53,289 bases of DNA from a virus. The DNA lies in the IMG/VR virus record IMGVR_UViG_3300020473_000040, positions 1-53,289 of that record, one strand, 5' to 3'. Under the pieces are notes generated by a model. The model was given only the letters and a program-made list of their open reading frames with translations, did no database searches and was not told the DNA's origin. The translations under genes were made by a program, and so were the position numbers. Below are positions 34,555 through 41,993 of the stretch, piece by piece (positions within the stretch are counted from its first letter, which is position 1; every line of letters starts with the position of its first letter).

Positions 34555-36492
34555 ATGAGTAAATCCTTTACGTTAAATCAGCTAACAGAAGGCATTCGCC
34601 AGCGTCACCTCGGTACGCAGAATAGGCGCCTTGTGGAGAAGTGGTCCCGCACCGGTCTCCTGAGAGGTCTTGACGGTCAAAACCGTGAGACAATGGCTAG
34701 CCTTCTTGAGAATCAGGCTGCACAGCTTCTTAGAGAGGCTAATTCAATCGGTACAGGCGCAGGAGCTGGAACAGCTTCAGGTGACCTTAACGGTTTCACA
34801 AACATTGCATTCCCAATCGTTCGTCGTGTTTTCGGCGGCCTTGTTGCGAATGAGCTAGTTTCAATCCAGCCCATGAGCCTTCCTTCCGGACTGCTCTTCT
34901 ATCTGGATTACACCTACGGAACACGCCGTGGTGGTGATGCTAACATCAAGACAGGCGCTGCTGGAGTAGCTGGTGCTGAGACCTATGATGTCGGTCAGTC
35001 CATCTACAACCTTCCTTCAGGAAAAGGTGTTCAGTCAGGATCAACCGCCACAGGTGGTCAATATGATCTAGTTGGATCAGGATATTCCAAGGTTCACACG
35101 TCTTCAGTTATGGATCTCACCTGGGTTGCTGCTTCAGGTGCTTATGGAAATAGCGCTTCTACAATTACTGCCAAGGTAAAGGCAGTTGCAACAGGTACAG
35201 ATGGTAAGCTTCTACAGTTCGATCCACAGCTCACCTCTCTAATTGAGGATGACCCTGGTCAAAGCGGACTTGGACGTTTCTCATTCCTCCTGCTCAATCT
35301 AAGCAAGTTCCCAGCTAGCATTGACCTAACACAGGCCAAGGAAGTTGGTATCTTCTCACAGACAACTGCTGGTTCTGCTACAGAGATGGCATTTGGAAAT
35401 GTTCCAGCCTCAATCCAGGGTGGCTCAAACATCAAGAACGTTCGTCGTCTAAACCAGATCGGTACCTGGGATTCATCAGCCGGAGCATTCACTAGTGATC
35501 CTTTCGCTACTAGAACTACCGCCAACGCTGTTCTCTTGACAGTTATGACGGGTTGTGATGAGTCTGATAGATTGGATAACAGCCAGCTGAATCTAACAGC
35601 TTCGTTCGTTATCTCACCAACACTGGGCGTTGATAGCTCTGACGGTTCAACTCTAACGATTCCATCGTTTGAGTCGGATTTCGGATCAGCTTCACCCTCA
35701 CCAATGATCCCCGAGATCGACATCAAGATCGAGTCAATTGCTGTTACAGCGGTAACCCGTAAGCTTCGTGCTCGCTGGTCACCAGAGCTCGCTCAGGACC
35801 TGAACGCCTACCACAGCCTTGACGCTGAGGTTGAGCTCACCCAGATCCTCTCCGAGCAGGTTGCACTCGAGATCGATAGAGAGATCTTGAATGATCTACT
35901 TACACAGGCACAGGGCGCTAACTACTACTGGTCACGTCTACCTGGTAAGTTTGTGAACAAGAAGTCGGGAGCAGCTGCTGACAAGGCAAGCTCACTTTCT
36001 TCCGGTCCTCAGTTCACTGGTACAGTCCGTGAGTGGTACGAGACCCTGGTTGAGACCATCATCGATGTTGCTAACGAGATCCACAGAAAGACACTTCGTG
36101 GTTCCGCCAACTTCATCGTGACCTCTCCAGAAGTTTCTACAATCTTCGAGGCATCAGTGCTCTACAAGCCAGCCCTCAAGATCGACGGCGACGGACAGGT
36201 CGGCGCTCCATTCTCACTGGGTGCAGCTTCAATCGGCTCTCTAAGCAACCGCTTCACAGTCTACAAGGACCCTTACTTCCCACGGAATAAGGTCCTCGTC
36301 GGATACAAGGGTGGAAGCTACCTAGAGACAGGTTACGTATACGCACCTTACGTTCCGCTGATCGTCACTCCTACTATCTTCCAGCCGGAAGACTTCACAC
36401 CCCGTAAGGGCGTGATGACCCGATACGGCAAGAAGATGGTTCGTGGTGACTTCTACGGTACAGTTACAGTTATGGATATGGACGTTATCTAA
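34555..36492 (+). CDS. Major capsid protein (gp23-like, HK97 fold)
   Basis: 645 residues, ATG 34555 after TTAGGAG. T4 gp23 hallmarks: the block FTNIAFPIVRRVFGGLVANELVSIQPM (~86-112) and IESIAVTAVTRKLRARWSPELAQDLNAYHSLDAE with LSEQVALEIDREIL (~390-445). The N-terminal propeptide probably ends at L59-R60-E61/A62, close to T4's cleavage after residue 65. It is ~125 residues longer than gp23 (521), with an extra segment around ~150-380. Codons are visibly richer in C/G at third positions than neighbours, as expected for the most highly expressed virion gene. A strong terminator follows. Confidence 0.95.
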   Translation: MSKSFTLNQLTEGIRQRHLGTQNRRLVEKWSRTGLLRGLDGQNRETMASLLENQAAQLLREANSIGTGAGAGTASGDLNGFTNIAFPIVRRVFGGLVANELVSIQPMSLPSGLLFYLDYTYGTRRGGDANIKTGAAGVAGAETYDVGQSIYNLPSGKGVQSGSTATGGQYDLVGSGYSKVHTSSVMDLTWVAASGAYGNSASTITAKVKAVATGTDGKLLQFDPQLTSLIEDDPGQSGLGRFSFLLLNLSKFPASIDLTQAKEVGIFSQTTAGSATEMAFGNVPASIQGGSNIKNVRRLNQIGTWDSSAGAFTSDPFATRTTANAVLLTVMTGCDESDRLDNSQLNLTASFVISPTLGVDSSDGSTLTIPSFESDFGSASPSPMIPEIDIKIESIAVTAVTRKLRARWSPELAQDLNAYHSLDAEVELTQILSEQVALEIDREILNDLLTQAQGANYYWSRLPGKFVNKKSGAAADKASSLSSGPQFTGTVREWYETLVETIIDVANEIHRKTLRGSANFIVTSPEVSTIFEASVLYKPALKIDGDGQVGAPFSLGAASIGSLSNRFTVYKDPYFPRNKVLVGYKGGSYLETGYVYAPYVPLIVTPTIFQPEDFTPRKGVMTRYGKKMVRGDFYGTVTVMDMDVI

Positions 36493-36513
36493 GATAGCAC
36501 CTAGTCTAAAGCT

Positions 36514-36544
36514 GAGGCGGCTCTTCGGAGCCGCCTCTTTTTAT
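36514..36544 (+). terminator. Rho-independent terminator after the major capsid gene
   Basis: Perfect 10-bp stem GAGGCGGCTC / GAGCCGCCTC (36514-36523 and 36528-36537) closed by a TTCG tetraloop, followed by TTTTTATTT. This ends the head operon just before the convergent oxygenase gene, whose stop lies at 36541-36543. The U-tract is good only on the + strand. Confidence 0.92.
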
Positions 36545-37113
36545 TTAAATGTGGGTCCGTGAACCCACCCCACCAGACAATATCTAAAGCCAGAAACAAC
36601 TTCACTCACTCTGTGAGAGATAAAAGAGGGAAACATCGTTGCCGACCCTTGAAGCCTAACTCCATGACCCTGGTCCATTGACTCAATTATAAGATTTCCT
36701 CCATCGTATAACTCAGGATCACTAAGCTGTATTATGAACGAAATTTTTCTACTTGCCGCTGTCGGTGTATTTCCAATGTCCATATGCCATCCAGAATAGT
36801 GGTCACCGGAAACATATTTCATTATTTGAATCTCCATTCTCTCTGTAATGTTAAAATTCCAGAATTGAGAATTTGCCTCTCTTATCGCATCTGACATGTC
36901 GGATAAATATTTTAAGATAAAGTCATGATTTTCCGACAAGCTGATGATAGAAGACCTTCGGATTTCCGAGTCAGTTACAATCTCACTGTCTCGACCGACC
37001 TTGGTCTGAATCCAGTCAGATGAATTCTCATAGAGAGATATAATCTCTTGACACTTTTCCTGGCTAAATAGTTTAAAATTAACAACGTCTGCAACATGAA
37101 GATTTTCTTTCAT
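36541..37113 (-). CDS. 2-oxoglutarate/Fe(II)-dependent oxygenase (prolyl-4-hydroxylase-like)
   Basis: 190 residues on the - strand, ATG at 37113 preceded by GAGGAAG. Metal ligands H110-x-D112 (GWHMDIG) and distal H167 (FISHRV), with R177 (GFRYCLVGW) placed to bind 2-oxoglutarate, give the complete HxD...H...R set of the double-stranded beta-helix family. Such phage enzymes hydroxylate proteins or small molecules; the substrate here is unknown. It is the only - strand gene in the window and is convergent with the capsid gene and divergent from the sulfotransferase, so it reads as an inserted cargo gene with its own promoter. Confidence 0.88.
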   Translation of the reverse strand: MKENLHVADVVNFKLFSQEKCQEIISLYENSSDWIQTKVGRDSEIVTDSEIRRSSIISLSENHDFILKYLSDMSDAIREANSQFWNFNITERMEIQIMKYVSGDHYSGWHMDIGNTPTAASRKISFIIQLSDPELYDGGNLIIESMDQGHGVRLQGSATMFPSFISHRVSEVVSGFRYCLVGWVHGPTFK

Positions 37114-37162
37114 TTTGTCTTCCTCGTTTACATTTTATCATATTTTTAATAATTTTTCATCA
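37114..37162. promoter_or_regulatory. Divergent AT-rich intergenic region between oxygenase and sulfotransferase
   Basis: This 49-base gap is nearly all A/T. On the - strand it holds a possible -35 TTGATG and -10 TATGAT (spacing ~15) ahead of the oxygenase. On the + strand only AT-rich, -10-like TAATAA precedes the sulfotransferase start. It is a plausible but weak bidirectional promoter. Confidence 0.3.
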
Positions 37163-38044
37163 ATGATTATTTCTCATGAGCATAAATTTGTCTTTTTTAA
37201 ACCTATGAAGGTTGCTGGCTCCAGTGTAGAAGTCGCCCTAAGCAAGCACTGTGGAGAAGATGATGTTCTAACTGGAACGAATCACTTTGATGAGCTGTCT
37301 TCTAGAGAGTATGACTATCCCAGTAGGAACAATATCTTCTCCCACAAGCTAAAGGGTGATGTTGCACTTTCCGCCATGATGCAGAGTGGAAATATTGATA
37401 AAGTGACACCTGAGATGATGGAGGCAGGCATCTTCGTTGATGTTCTAGAGCCTAGATTTCACATGCATGCCTTCCCTGATCAGGTCCTCACGCTGTATGA
37501 GAAAGACATATCTGACTATAGGATGATCACAATTGTTAGAAATCCGTGGGATATGCTTGTCTCCTTTTTCTGGTGGTCCTTCTATGCCTCTCCAGCTGGA
37601 TATGTTGACTCTAGAGGGCAGGTTCATAAAGATGGTAATTCTCTAGGGTTTAGTGTCTCAAGCCACCCAGAAGTTGCCCCAAGGGAGTCAGACAACGCCG
37701 AGACACTCATGAGAAAGATGGAAGTGTTCTGTCAGCTTTCTGGAGACTTTAAGGGCCCTGATGGTGTGGAGAGAAATCAAAATGTTCTTGACTGGCTAGT
37801 TCGAACCAGCGAGAGGTTCTATCAGATAGGCTATGATCACATCCTTCAATATGAAGCACTTCAAGACGACTATGATAAGTTATGCTTCTCCCTGGGCATA
37901 TCCCAAGAGATACTTCCAAGACTAAAGACAGGCCAGAGAAAGGCAAAGCTTCCGTATCACTGCTATTACAACGCATGGACCAGGAGTCGTATCGACTCTA
38001 AGTTTTCAATGTGGCTTGAAAAGTTTGAATATACTTTTGATTAA
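37163..38044 (+). CDS. Sulfotransferase-like protein
   Basis: About 293 residues from ATG 37163; the longer frame begins at a TTG (37115) with no ribosome site and an unlikely Phe/Asn-rich lead. The start MIISHEHKFVFFKPMKVAGSSVEVAL holds the 5'-phosphosulfate loop (K13-P-M-K-V-A-G-S-S21), and VRNPWDMLVSFFWW (R126...S134) is the 3'-phosphate-binding motif of PAPS-dependent sulfotransferases. It would transfer sulfate from PAPS to an unknown acceptor, possibly a surface glycan or virion protein. It lacks a signal peptide or membrane anchor, so it would act in the cytosol. Paired divergently with the oxygenase as a two-gene cargo module. Confidence 0.8.
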   Translation: MIISHEHKFVFFKPMKVAGSSVEVALSKHCGEDDVLTGTNHFDELSSREYDYPSRNNIFSHKLKGDVALSAMMQSGNIDKVTPEMMEAGIFVDVLEPRFHMHAFPDQVLTLYEKDISDYRMITIVRNPWDMLVSFFWWSFYASPAGYVDSRGQVHKDGNSLGFSVSSHPEVAPRESDNAETLMRKMEVFCQLSGDFKGPDGVERNQNVLDWLVRTSERFYQIGYDHILQYEALQDDYDKLCFSLGISQEILPRLKTGQRKAKLPYHCYYNAWTRSRIDSKFSMWLEKFEYTFD

Positions 38045-38062
38045 TTGGCTCCTTCTAGATAT

Positions 38063-38091
38063 TTATCACTAAGCCCGGTGCATGGTATAAG
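38063..38091 (+). promoter_or_regulatory. Candidate sigma70-type promoter for the decoration-protein gene
   Basis: TTATCA (38063-38068), 17-base spacer, then TATAAG (38086-38091) with an extended -10 TGG just before it (38083-38085). It lies 65 bases upstream of the start at 38156 and immediately after the sulfotransferase, and the gene is followed by its own terminator, so an independent transcript is likely. Confidence 0.5.
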
Positions 38092-38155
38092 GCGGAACCT
38101 ACACGCTAGCATCGGAAGCATGTACGGTAAACACTAACCTAAAAAAGGAGAAATT

Positions 38156-38671
38156 ATGCCAAGTATTAAAATTGATGGAACTAGAGGTCTAGTCCAGGAA
38201 GCTGGTAACACAATGCCTCTCACGCTAGATTCCAGCAACACAGTTGTCAAAGTTGCAGTTGTCAAGAACACATCTGCATTTGTTAGAAATTCAGACTCAA
38301 TCGTTGAGTGGGCGCAGCCTGCAAACACCTTTATTATGGGAATTGATCTGCTCAGCTTATCAGCACCATCCACAGGCACAGGTAACAGTCTGGGTTATGA
38401 AGTAGGAACATCAAGCTCAGGTGCACAGATCGTTGCTACTCATGCTGATGATATCATTGATGTGGGTGCTGATGGAACTGACCTTGCAAAGGGCGGTCTA
38501 GTTAGACTTACAATGGTTCGTGTCACAACAGACGACACAACACTAGCTGCAGACGCTTCATACACAGCTTCAGCAAGAACAGTTTATCTTAATACTACTT
38601 GTGATAATGCTGCTGCTGTGACATCAGCAGGCACAGTGGCTTGGATTATTAAGTACATTTGTTTCGAATAG
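38156..38671 (+). CDS. Putative capsid decoration/head surface protein
   Basis: 171 residues, ATG 38156 with an excellent AAAGGAG site. It is rich in Ala/Thr/Ser/Val/Gly, has few charged residues, and is probably all beta (repeated short strands such as TVVKVAVVKNTSAFVR and GLVRLTMVRVTTDD). It is the sole gene between a good promoter and a strong terminator, close to the major capsid gene, with a strong ribosome site. This setting suits an abundant outer head protein. No specific family such as Soc or Hoc is recognised, so the role is inference from composition and expression context. Confidence 0.6.
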   Translation: MPSIKIDGTRGLVQEAGNTMPLTLDSSNTVVKVAVVKNTSAFVRNSDSIVEWAQPANTFIMGIDLLSLSAPSTGTGNSLGYEVGTSSSGAQIVATHADDIIDVGADGTDLAKGGLVRLTMVRVTTDDTTLAADASYTASARTVYLNTTCDNAAAVTSAGTVAWIIKYICFE

Positions 38672-38691
38672 AGCATATCTTGCTAATCTAT

Positions 38692-38723
38692 AAAGACACC
38701 CTGCTACAGGGTGTCTTTTTTTA
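38692..38723 (+). terminator. Rho-independent terminator after the decoration-protein gene
   Basis: 12-bp perfect stem AAAGACACCCTG / CAGGGTGTCTTT with a CTA loop (38692-38718), running into a T-rich tract TTTTTTTATT. It isolates the decoration gene from the downstream FtsZ-like gene. Confidence 0.93.
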
Positions 38724-38739
38724 TTCTTGTATGGGGAAT

Positions 38740-38759
38740 AATTATCTATAGAGATAATT
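38740..38759 (+). promoter_or_regulatory. Inverted repeat abutting the FtsZ-like start codon
   Basis: AATTATCT (38740-38747) and AGATAATT (38752-38759) form an 8-bp inverted repeat with ATAG loop, ending one base before ATG 38761. No Shine-Dalgarno is present. It could be an operator, a -10-type element for a leaderless or short-leader transcript, or an RNA hairpin that limits translation. Confidence 0.4.
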
Positions 38760-38760
38760 T

Positions 38761-39990
38761 ATGGCGTCTAGTTTAAAAAATCTTAGAAAAGACCTAAGAG
38801 ACCCTAAGTCTAAAGGGCAAGAGGGGACAGATATCAATTCTAAGTTTTACGCCGATCAAGATATAATGGAAAATAACCTAGTGCTAGACGATAATAGCAA
38901 GCAAGAGAGCGATCCGTCCCCAATTAAAAGAGAGATTAAAAAAGATATGAATACTAATGATGATTTTGACTTTGTAGCAGATTATGATGACGCTGTCGAG
39001 GGAGAGAGTGGAACGCTTCTCCCTGAGAACACAGCGCCTTCTTCACTTTCAGTAGGCTTTATAGGTGTCGGTGGGGGCGGTGGAAAGATGGCCAAGGCTT
39101 TTATTGATATGGGATTTACTCAGACCCTGGTCGTGAACACTACAGATAAAGATCAACCTACAGGATTGGGAGAAGATCACTTTCTCTTGATCCCGGGCGC
39201 TGACGGCGTCGGAAAGAATGTTGAGCTAGGTCGACAGATCCTGTCTAACAATAGTGCCCTGGTTGAAGATCATCTTCGATCAAAGGTTGGTCGAGTAGAC
39301 TGGCTGTTTGTTCTCGCAGGTGGCGGCGGTGGCACAGGAAGCTCGTGTCATTCTCTAGATTCTGCTCTTCAGCGGTACCTTAAGTCTGTTTCTGCTTCTG
39401 GAAATGTTGTCTATGTCGTGACCGCACCAACAGCTCAGGAGCTCTTGAATCCCACTATTAAGAAGAACTATGAGGCACTGCTCTCGGATGTCTCTGGATC
39501 TGCCCATGTGGTTATAGACAATGAACGACAGCTGCAGCTTCTAAGAGGCAAGGTTGGAATGCTGGGACTTTATCCTACTGCCAATAAGAACTTTGCCAAG
39601 CTAATTGCACAGGTTCTAAAGCTGTCTTCAGAATCATCTCCAATTCAGACATTTGACTCAAAGGATCTTGAAGCATGCCTGTCGACAAGTGGGAGGCTTT
39701 TTCTTGGAACGACAGTCGTTAAAGATCCGAGTGATTCTAATTTAGGCTCCATGATTTATCAAAATTGCATGACTAAATCCCCCTGCCCCTCACCAAGCGG
39801 CAAAATAAAGACGGGTGTTCTTCTTCTCGTAGTTACAGAAGCGATGGCTTCAGACCCAGCCATTAGTACACAGCTCGAAGCGGCTATCTCTTATGTCGGA
39901 GGAAGAACAGATGCTCTGTTCTCTGGTGTCTATGTTAGAGAAGGGCTTCCCGGTCTTGTAGCTATTTCAGCTCTGGGCGGAATTGAGTAA
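38761..39990 (+). CDS. FtsZ/tubulin-superfamily GTPase
   Basis: 409 residues. After a ~95-residue acidic, probably disordered N-terminus comes a GTPase core: T1-like loop IGVGGGGGKMAKAF (101-114), NTTD near residue 126 (FtsZ 'NTD'), tubulin signature GGGGGTGSS (187-195), and VIDNERQL around N254 (FtsZ 'IPN..L'). The T7 synergy-like segment FDSKDLEACLS has D299 and D302 at the FtsZ NxDxxD aspartates. The fold ends with VTEAMASDPAISTQLEAAIS and closes at GLPGLVAISALGG without a long tail. A polymer-forming cytoskeletal GTPase is implied. It differs from phage PhuZ/TubZ by context: it lies between capsid and neck genes. No Shine-Dalgarno; an inverted repeat abuts the ATG. Confidence 0.85.
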   Translation: MASSLKNLRKDLRDPKSKGQEGTDINSKFYADQDIMENNLVLDDNSKQESDPSPIKREIKKDMNTNDDFDFVADYDDAVEGESGTLLPENTAPSSLSVGFIGVGGGGGKMAKAFIDMGFTQTLVVNTTDKDQPTGLGEDHFLLIPGADGVGKNVELGRQILSNNSALVEDHLRSKVGRVDWLFVLAGGGGGTGSSCHSLDSALQRYLKSVSASGNVVYVVTAPTAQELLNPTIKKNYEALLSDVSGSAHVVIDNERQLQLLRGKVGMLGLYPTANKNFAKLIAQVLKLSSESSPIQTFDSKDLEACLSTSGRLFLGTTVVKDPSDSNLGSMIYQNCMTKSPCPSPSGKIKTGVLLLVVTEAMASDPAISTQLEAAISYVGGRTDALFSGVYVREGLPGLVAISALGGIE

Positions 39991-39997
39991 AAAATAA

Positions 39998-40020
39998 GAA
40001 ATCTTTTAGAGATTTTTATT
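39998..40020 (+). terminator. Weak terminator after the FtsZ-like gene
   Basis: AAATCT / AGATTT stem (39999-40004, 40010-40015) with a 5-base loop and a T-rich tail. The stem is short and AT-rich, so termination would be partial. The rest of the 138-base gap to 40129 has no recognised gene or convincing promoter. Confidence 0.4.
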
Positions 40021-40128
40021 CAAATATGCTGAAGACCTCCTAGTAGGGTCCACGATCAGTATTTTCATTGTTGAATCTCCAGTTTGAGTCCATACTTATG
40101 GATAGTTATTGAATCAATTGGAGTGTCA

Positions 40129-41313
40129 ATGGCAACATTTGCAAATACAACGAATCCCACGCCCTTTGGGTTCTTTGACGCTGACACAGACTTTCAGGCG
40201 GAAGCTGATAATATCATCACTTTTGTCAAGAGAAAGATGGGTGATGACATCTTGTCTGTTGAGCTAACTAAGAAGCAGATTTGGGCTAACTTTGAAGAGT
40301 CTTGTCTGGAATATGGTTCGATATTAAACCAATATCAAGCAAAGTCTCAGTTGGTTCAATTCTTAGGAATGCCCACTACTGGGTCTGATGGTCACATGTC
40401 AGGATCAGAAGGAAAATACCCTAGAGAGAATCTTGAGTATCTAATTAGATTTGCTGAACCGTACGCCATGGAGGCTGGAGTCGGTGGATCATATGACATG
40501 ATATCTGGTTCAATTGAACTTGAGAACGGTCGTCAAGATTATGATATTTACTCTGAGCTTAAAAATGCAGCTGGAGATACAATATTCACTTCTGGTTCAA
40601 ATGCTCGACCTAAGACAAAGTTAAAGGTAAGTGAAGTGTTTCATTTTGGACCCGAAGCTGCCTATAGGTTCTTTGATACAACAAGTGCCATAAACTATCT
40701 TAATAACGAATTTTCATTTGAATCATTTACACCTGAGACTATATTCTATGTTCTTCCAGTCTTTGAAGATATCCTAAGAGCAGGGCAGCTAGATCTCTCC
40801 AATAGGGTCCGTAGGTCAAACTATTCCTACAAGCTCATTGGTAAAAACTTAAGAATATACCCGCAACCTACAAACATAGAGACAAAGAAGCTATATCTGA
40901 GAGTGATGTATCATCCAGATCCACTAAATCCATCTTACCATGATGAGACTATTGGGGGTGTTTCGAATCTCTCTAATATTCCATTTGGAAATTTAAACTA
41001 TAATAAGATTAACAGCATAGGTAGACAGTGGATACGACAATATGCTCTTGCCCTATCAAGAGAGCAGCTTGGGTTAATTAGGTCAAAGTTTGGAAACATT
41101 CCTGTCCCGGGTGCTGAAGTTTCTTTAAATGGTTCCGATTTAATAACCCAGGGAAGGGCAGATAGAGACGCCCTCGTTACTCAACTAAAGGAGATGCTAG
41201 ATACTTTGACATATGACAAGATTATGGAGACAGCTTCAAATAGAGCAGAATTTATACAGAAACAGCTCAGATTTTCACCCATGCCAAATGGGTGGTCAAT
41301 TTTTATGGGGTAA
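40129..41313 (+). CDS. Neck protein (gp13-like)
   Basis: 394 residues from ATG 40129 with GGAG at 40120; an upstream in-frame ATG at 40084 has no ribosome site. The N-terminus IITFVKRKMGDDILSVELTKKQIWANFEESCLEYGS parallels T4 gp13 ([29 protein letters not shown]), and the C-terminal WIRQYALALSREQLGLIRSKF...SLNGSDLITQGRADRDALVTQL parallels gp13's KDYATALAKELNGQ...[21 protein letters not shown]. gp13 binds below the portal and helps connect head to tail. At 394 residues it is longer than gp13 (309). Order gp13-gp14-gp15 downstream matches T4. Confidence 0.82.
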   Translation: MATFANTTNPTPFGFFDADTDFQAEADNIITFVKRKMGDDILSVELTKKQIWANFEESCLEYGSILNQYQAKSQLVQFLGMPTTGSDGHMSGSEGKYPRENLEYLIRFAEPYAMEAGVGGSYDMISGSIELENGRQDYDIYSELKNAAGDTIFTSGSNARPKTKLKVSEVFHFGPEAAYRFFDTTSAINYLNNEFSFESFTPETIFYVLPVFEDILRAGQLDLSNRVRRSNYSYKLIGKNLRIYPQPTNIETKKLYLRVMYHPDPLNPSYHDETIGGVSNLSNIPFGNLNYNKINSIGRQWIRQYALALSREQLGLIRSKFGNIPVPGAEVSLNGSDLITQGRADRDALVTQLKEMLDTLTYDKIMETASNRAEFIQKQLRFSPMPNGWSIFMG

Positions 41314-41316
41314 TAG

Positions 41317-41979
41317 ATGGCTAGACTTTTTATCACACCTAGAGAGATAGATTTTATTAATGATACTGCAAAAGAGCTTGTCAAGGATGTCATAGGTCAG
41401 AAGATTTACTATTTTCAGATATCAGAAATTAAAACAAATGTTCACGATGTCTATGAGGAAGCTCCTGAGAAAATTTTTGAGACTCCAATAGCCATCGATG
41501 CTCTAGTAAAATATGAACCACAAGCCATCAAGACAAATAGGTTCGGTAGTGAAGAATATTACGGAATAGAAGTCTATATTCAAAAGAGAGATCTAATCGA
41601 AAAGGGAATTAAGATACTAGAGGGTGATTTTTTTAGCTATGGAACTGTATTTTTTGAGGTTGTTACAGCTCCTGATTCGAATGATATTTTTGGAGAAATT
41701 GAATACAAGAGCTTTATTACTGTCAAAGGTAAGCAGGCAAGAGCTGGTCAATTTGTTTCCAGAGTGTTTGGTCCGACTTCTGAGGAATATACAGATGAAG
41801 ATGCTGTTCAAGAGACGTTTATCCAGCAAAGAGGATTTGAAAACAATAGAGATGGACCGACTGCAGACAGAAGAAATCTTAGAGAGAAAGGTGTTCTTGA
41901 TGAGCCAATATCTGGTCCTTCCGAAGTCTCTAGGAGAGGAATTTCTGGAAAGACGGGGTCTAGCTTTTATGATGAATAG
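41317..41979 (+). CDS. Putative neck/head-closure protein (gp14-like)
   Basis: 220 residues, ATG 41317 four bases after the gp13-like stop. It has an N-terminal helix, then beta-rich sequence with QKIYYFQISE, FSYGTVFFEVVTAPDSNDIFGEIEY, and a charged disordered C-terminus (GRDN-rich, ~150-220). Sequence match to T4 gp14 is weak, but order (between gp13-like and gp15-like), size (gp14 is 256) and the GDFFSYGTVFFEV segment, which resembles gp14's GDLIYFP...FEINWVEP, support it. gp14 forms the neck hub with gp13. Confidence 0.6.
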   Translation: MARLFITPREIDFINDTAKELVKDVIGQKIYYFQISEIKTNVHDVYEEAPEKIFETPIAIDALVKYEPQAIKTNRFGSEEYYGIEVYIQKRDLIEKGIKILEGDFFSYGTVFFEVVTAPDSNDIFGEIEYKSFITVKGKQARAGQFVSRVFGPTSEEYTDEDAVQETFIQQRGFENNRDGPTADRRNLREKGVLDEPISGPSEVSRRGISGKTGSSFYDE

Positions 41980-41993
41980 ACTGGGAGAAGTAG

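Noticed and set aside
35259-35726. 155-residue - strand open frame within the capsid gene
   Set aside because: Long antisense frames are expected in a gene with biased codons; no initiation signal and the capsid frame is unambiguous.
37115-37162. Start of the sulfotransferase at TTG 37115
   Set aside because: No ribosome site, unusual Ser/Phe/Asn-rich lead, and ATG 37163 directly precedes the conserved PAPS-loop segment.
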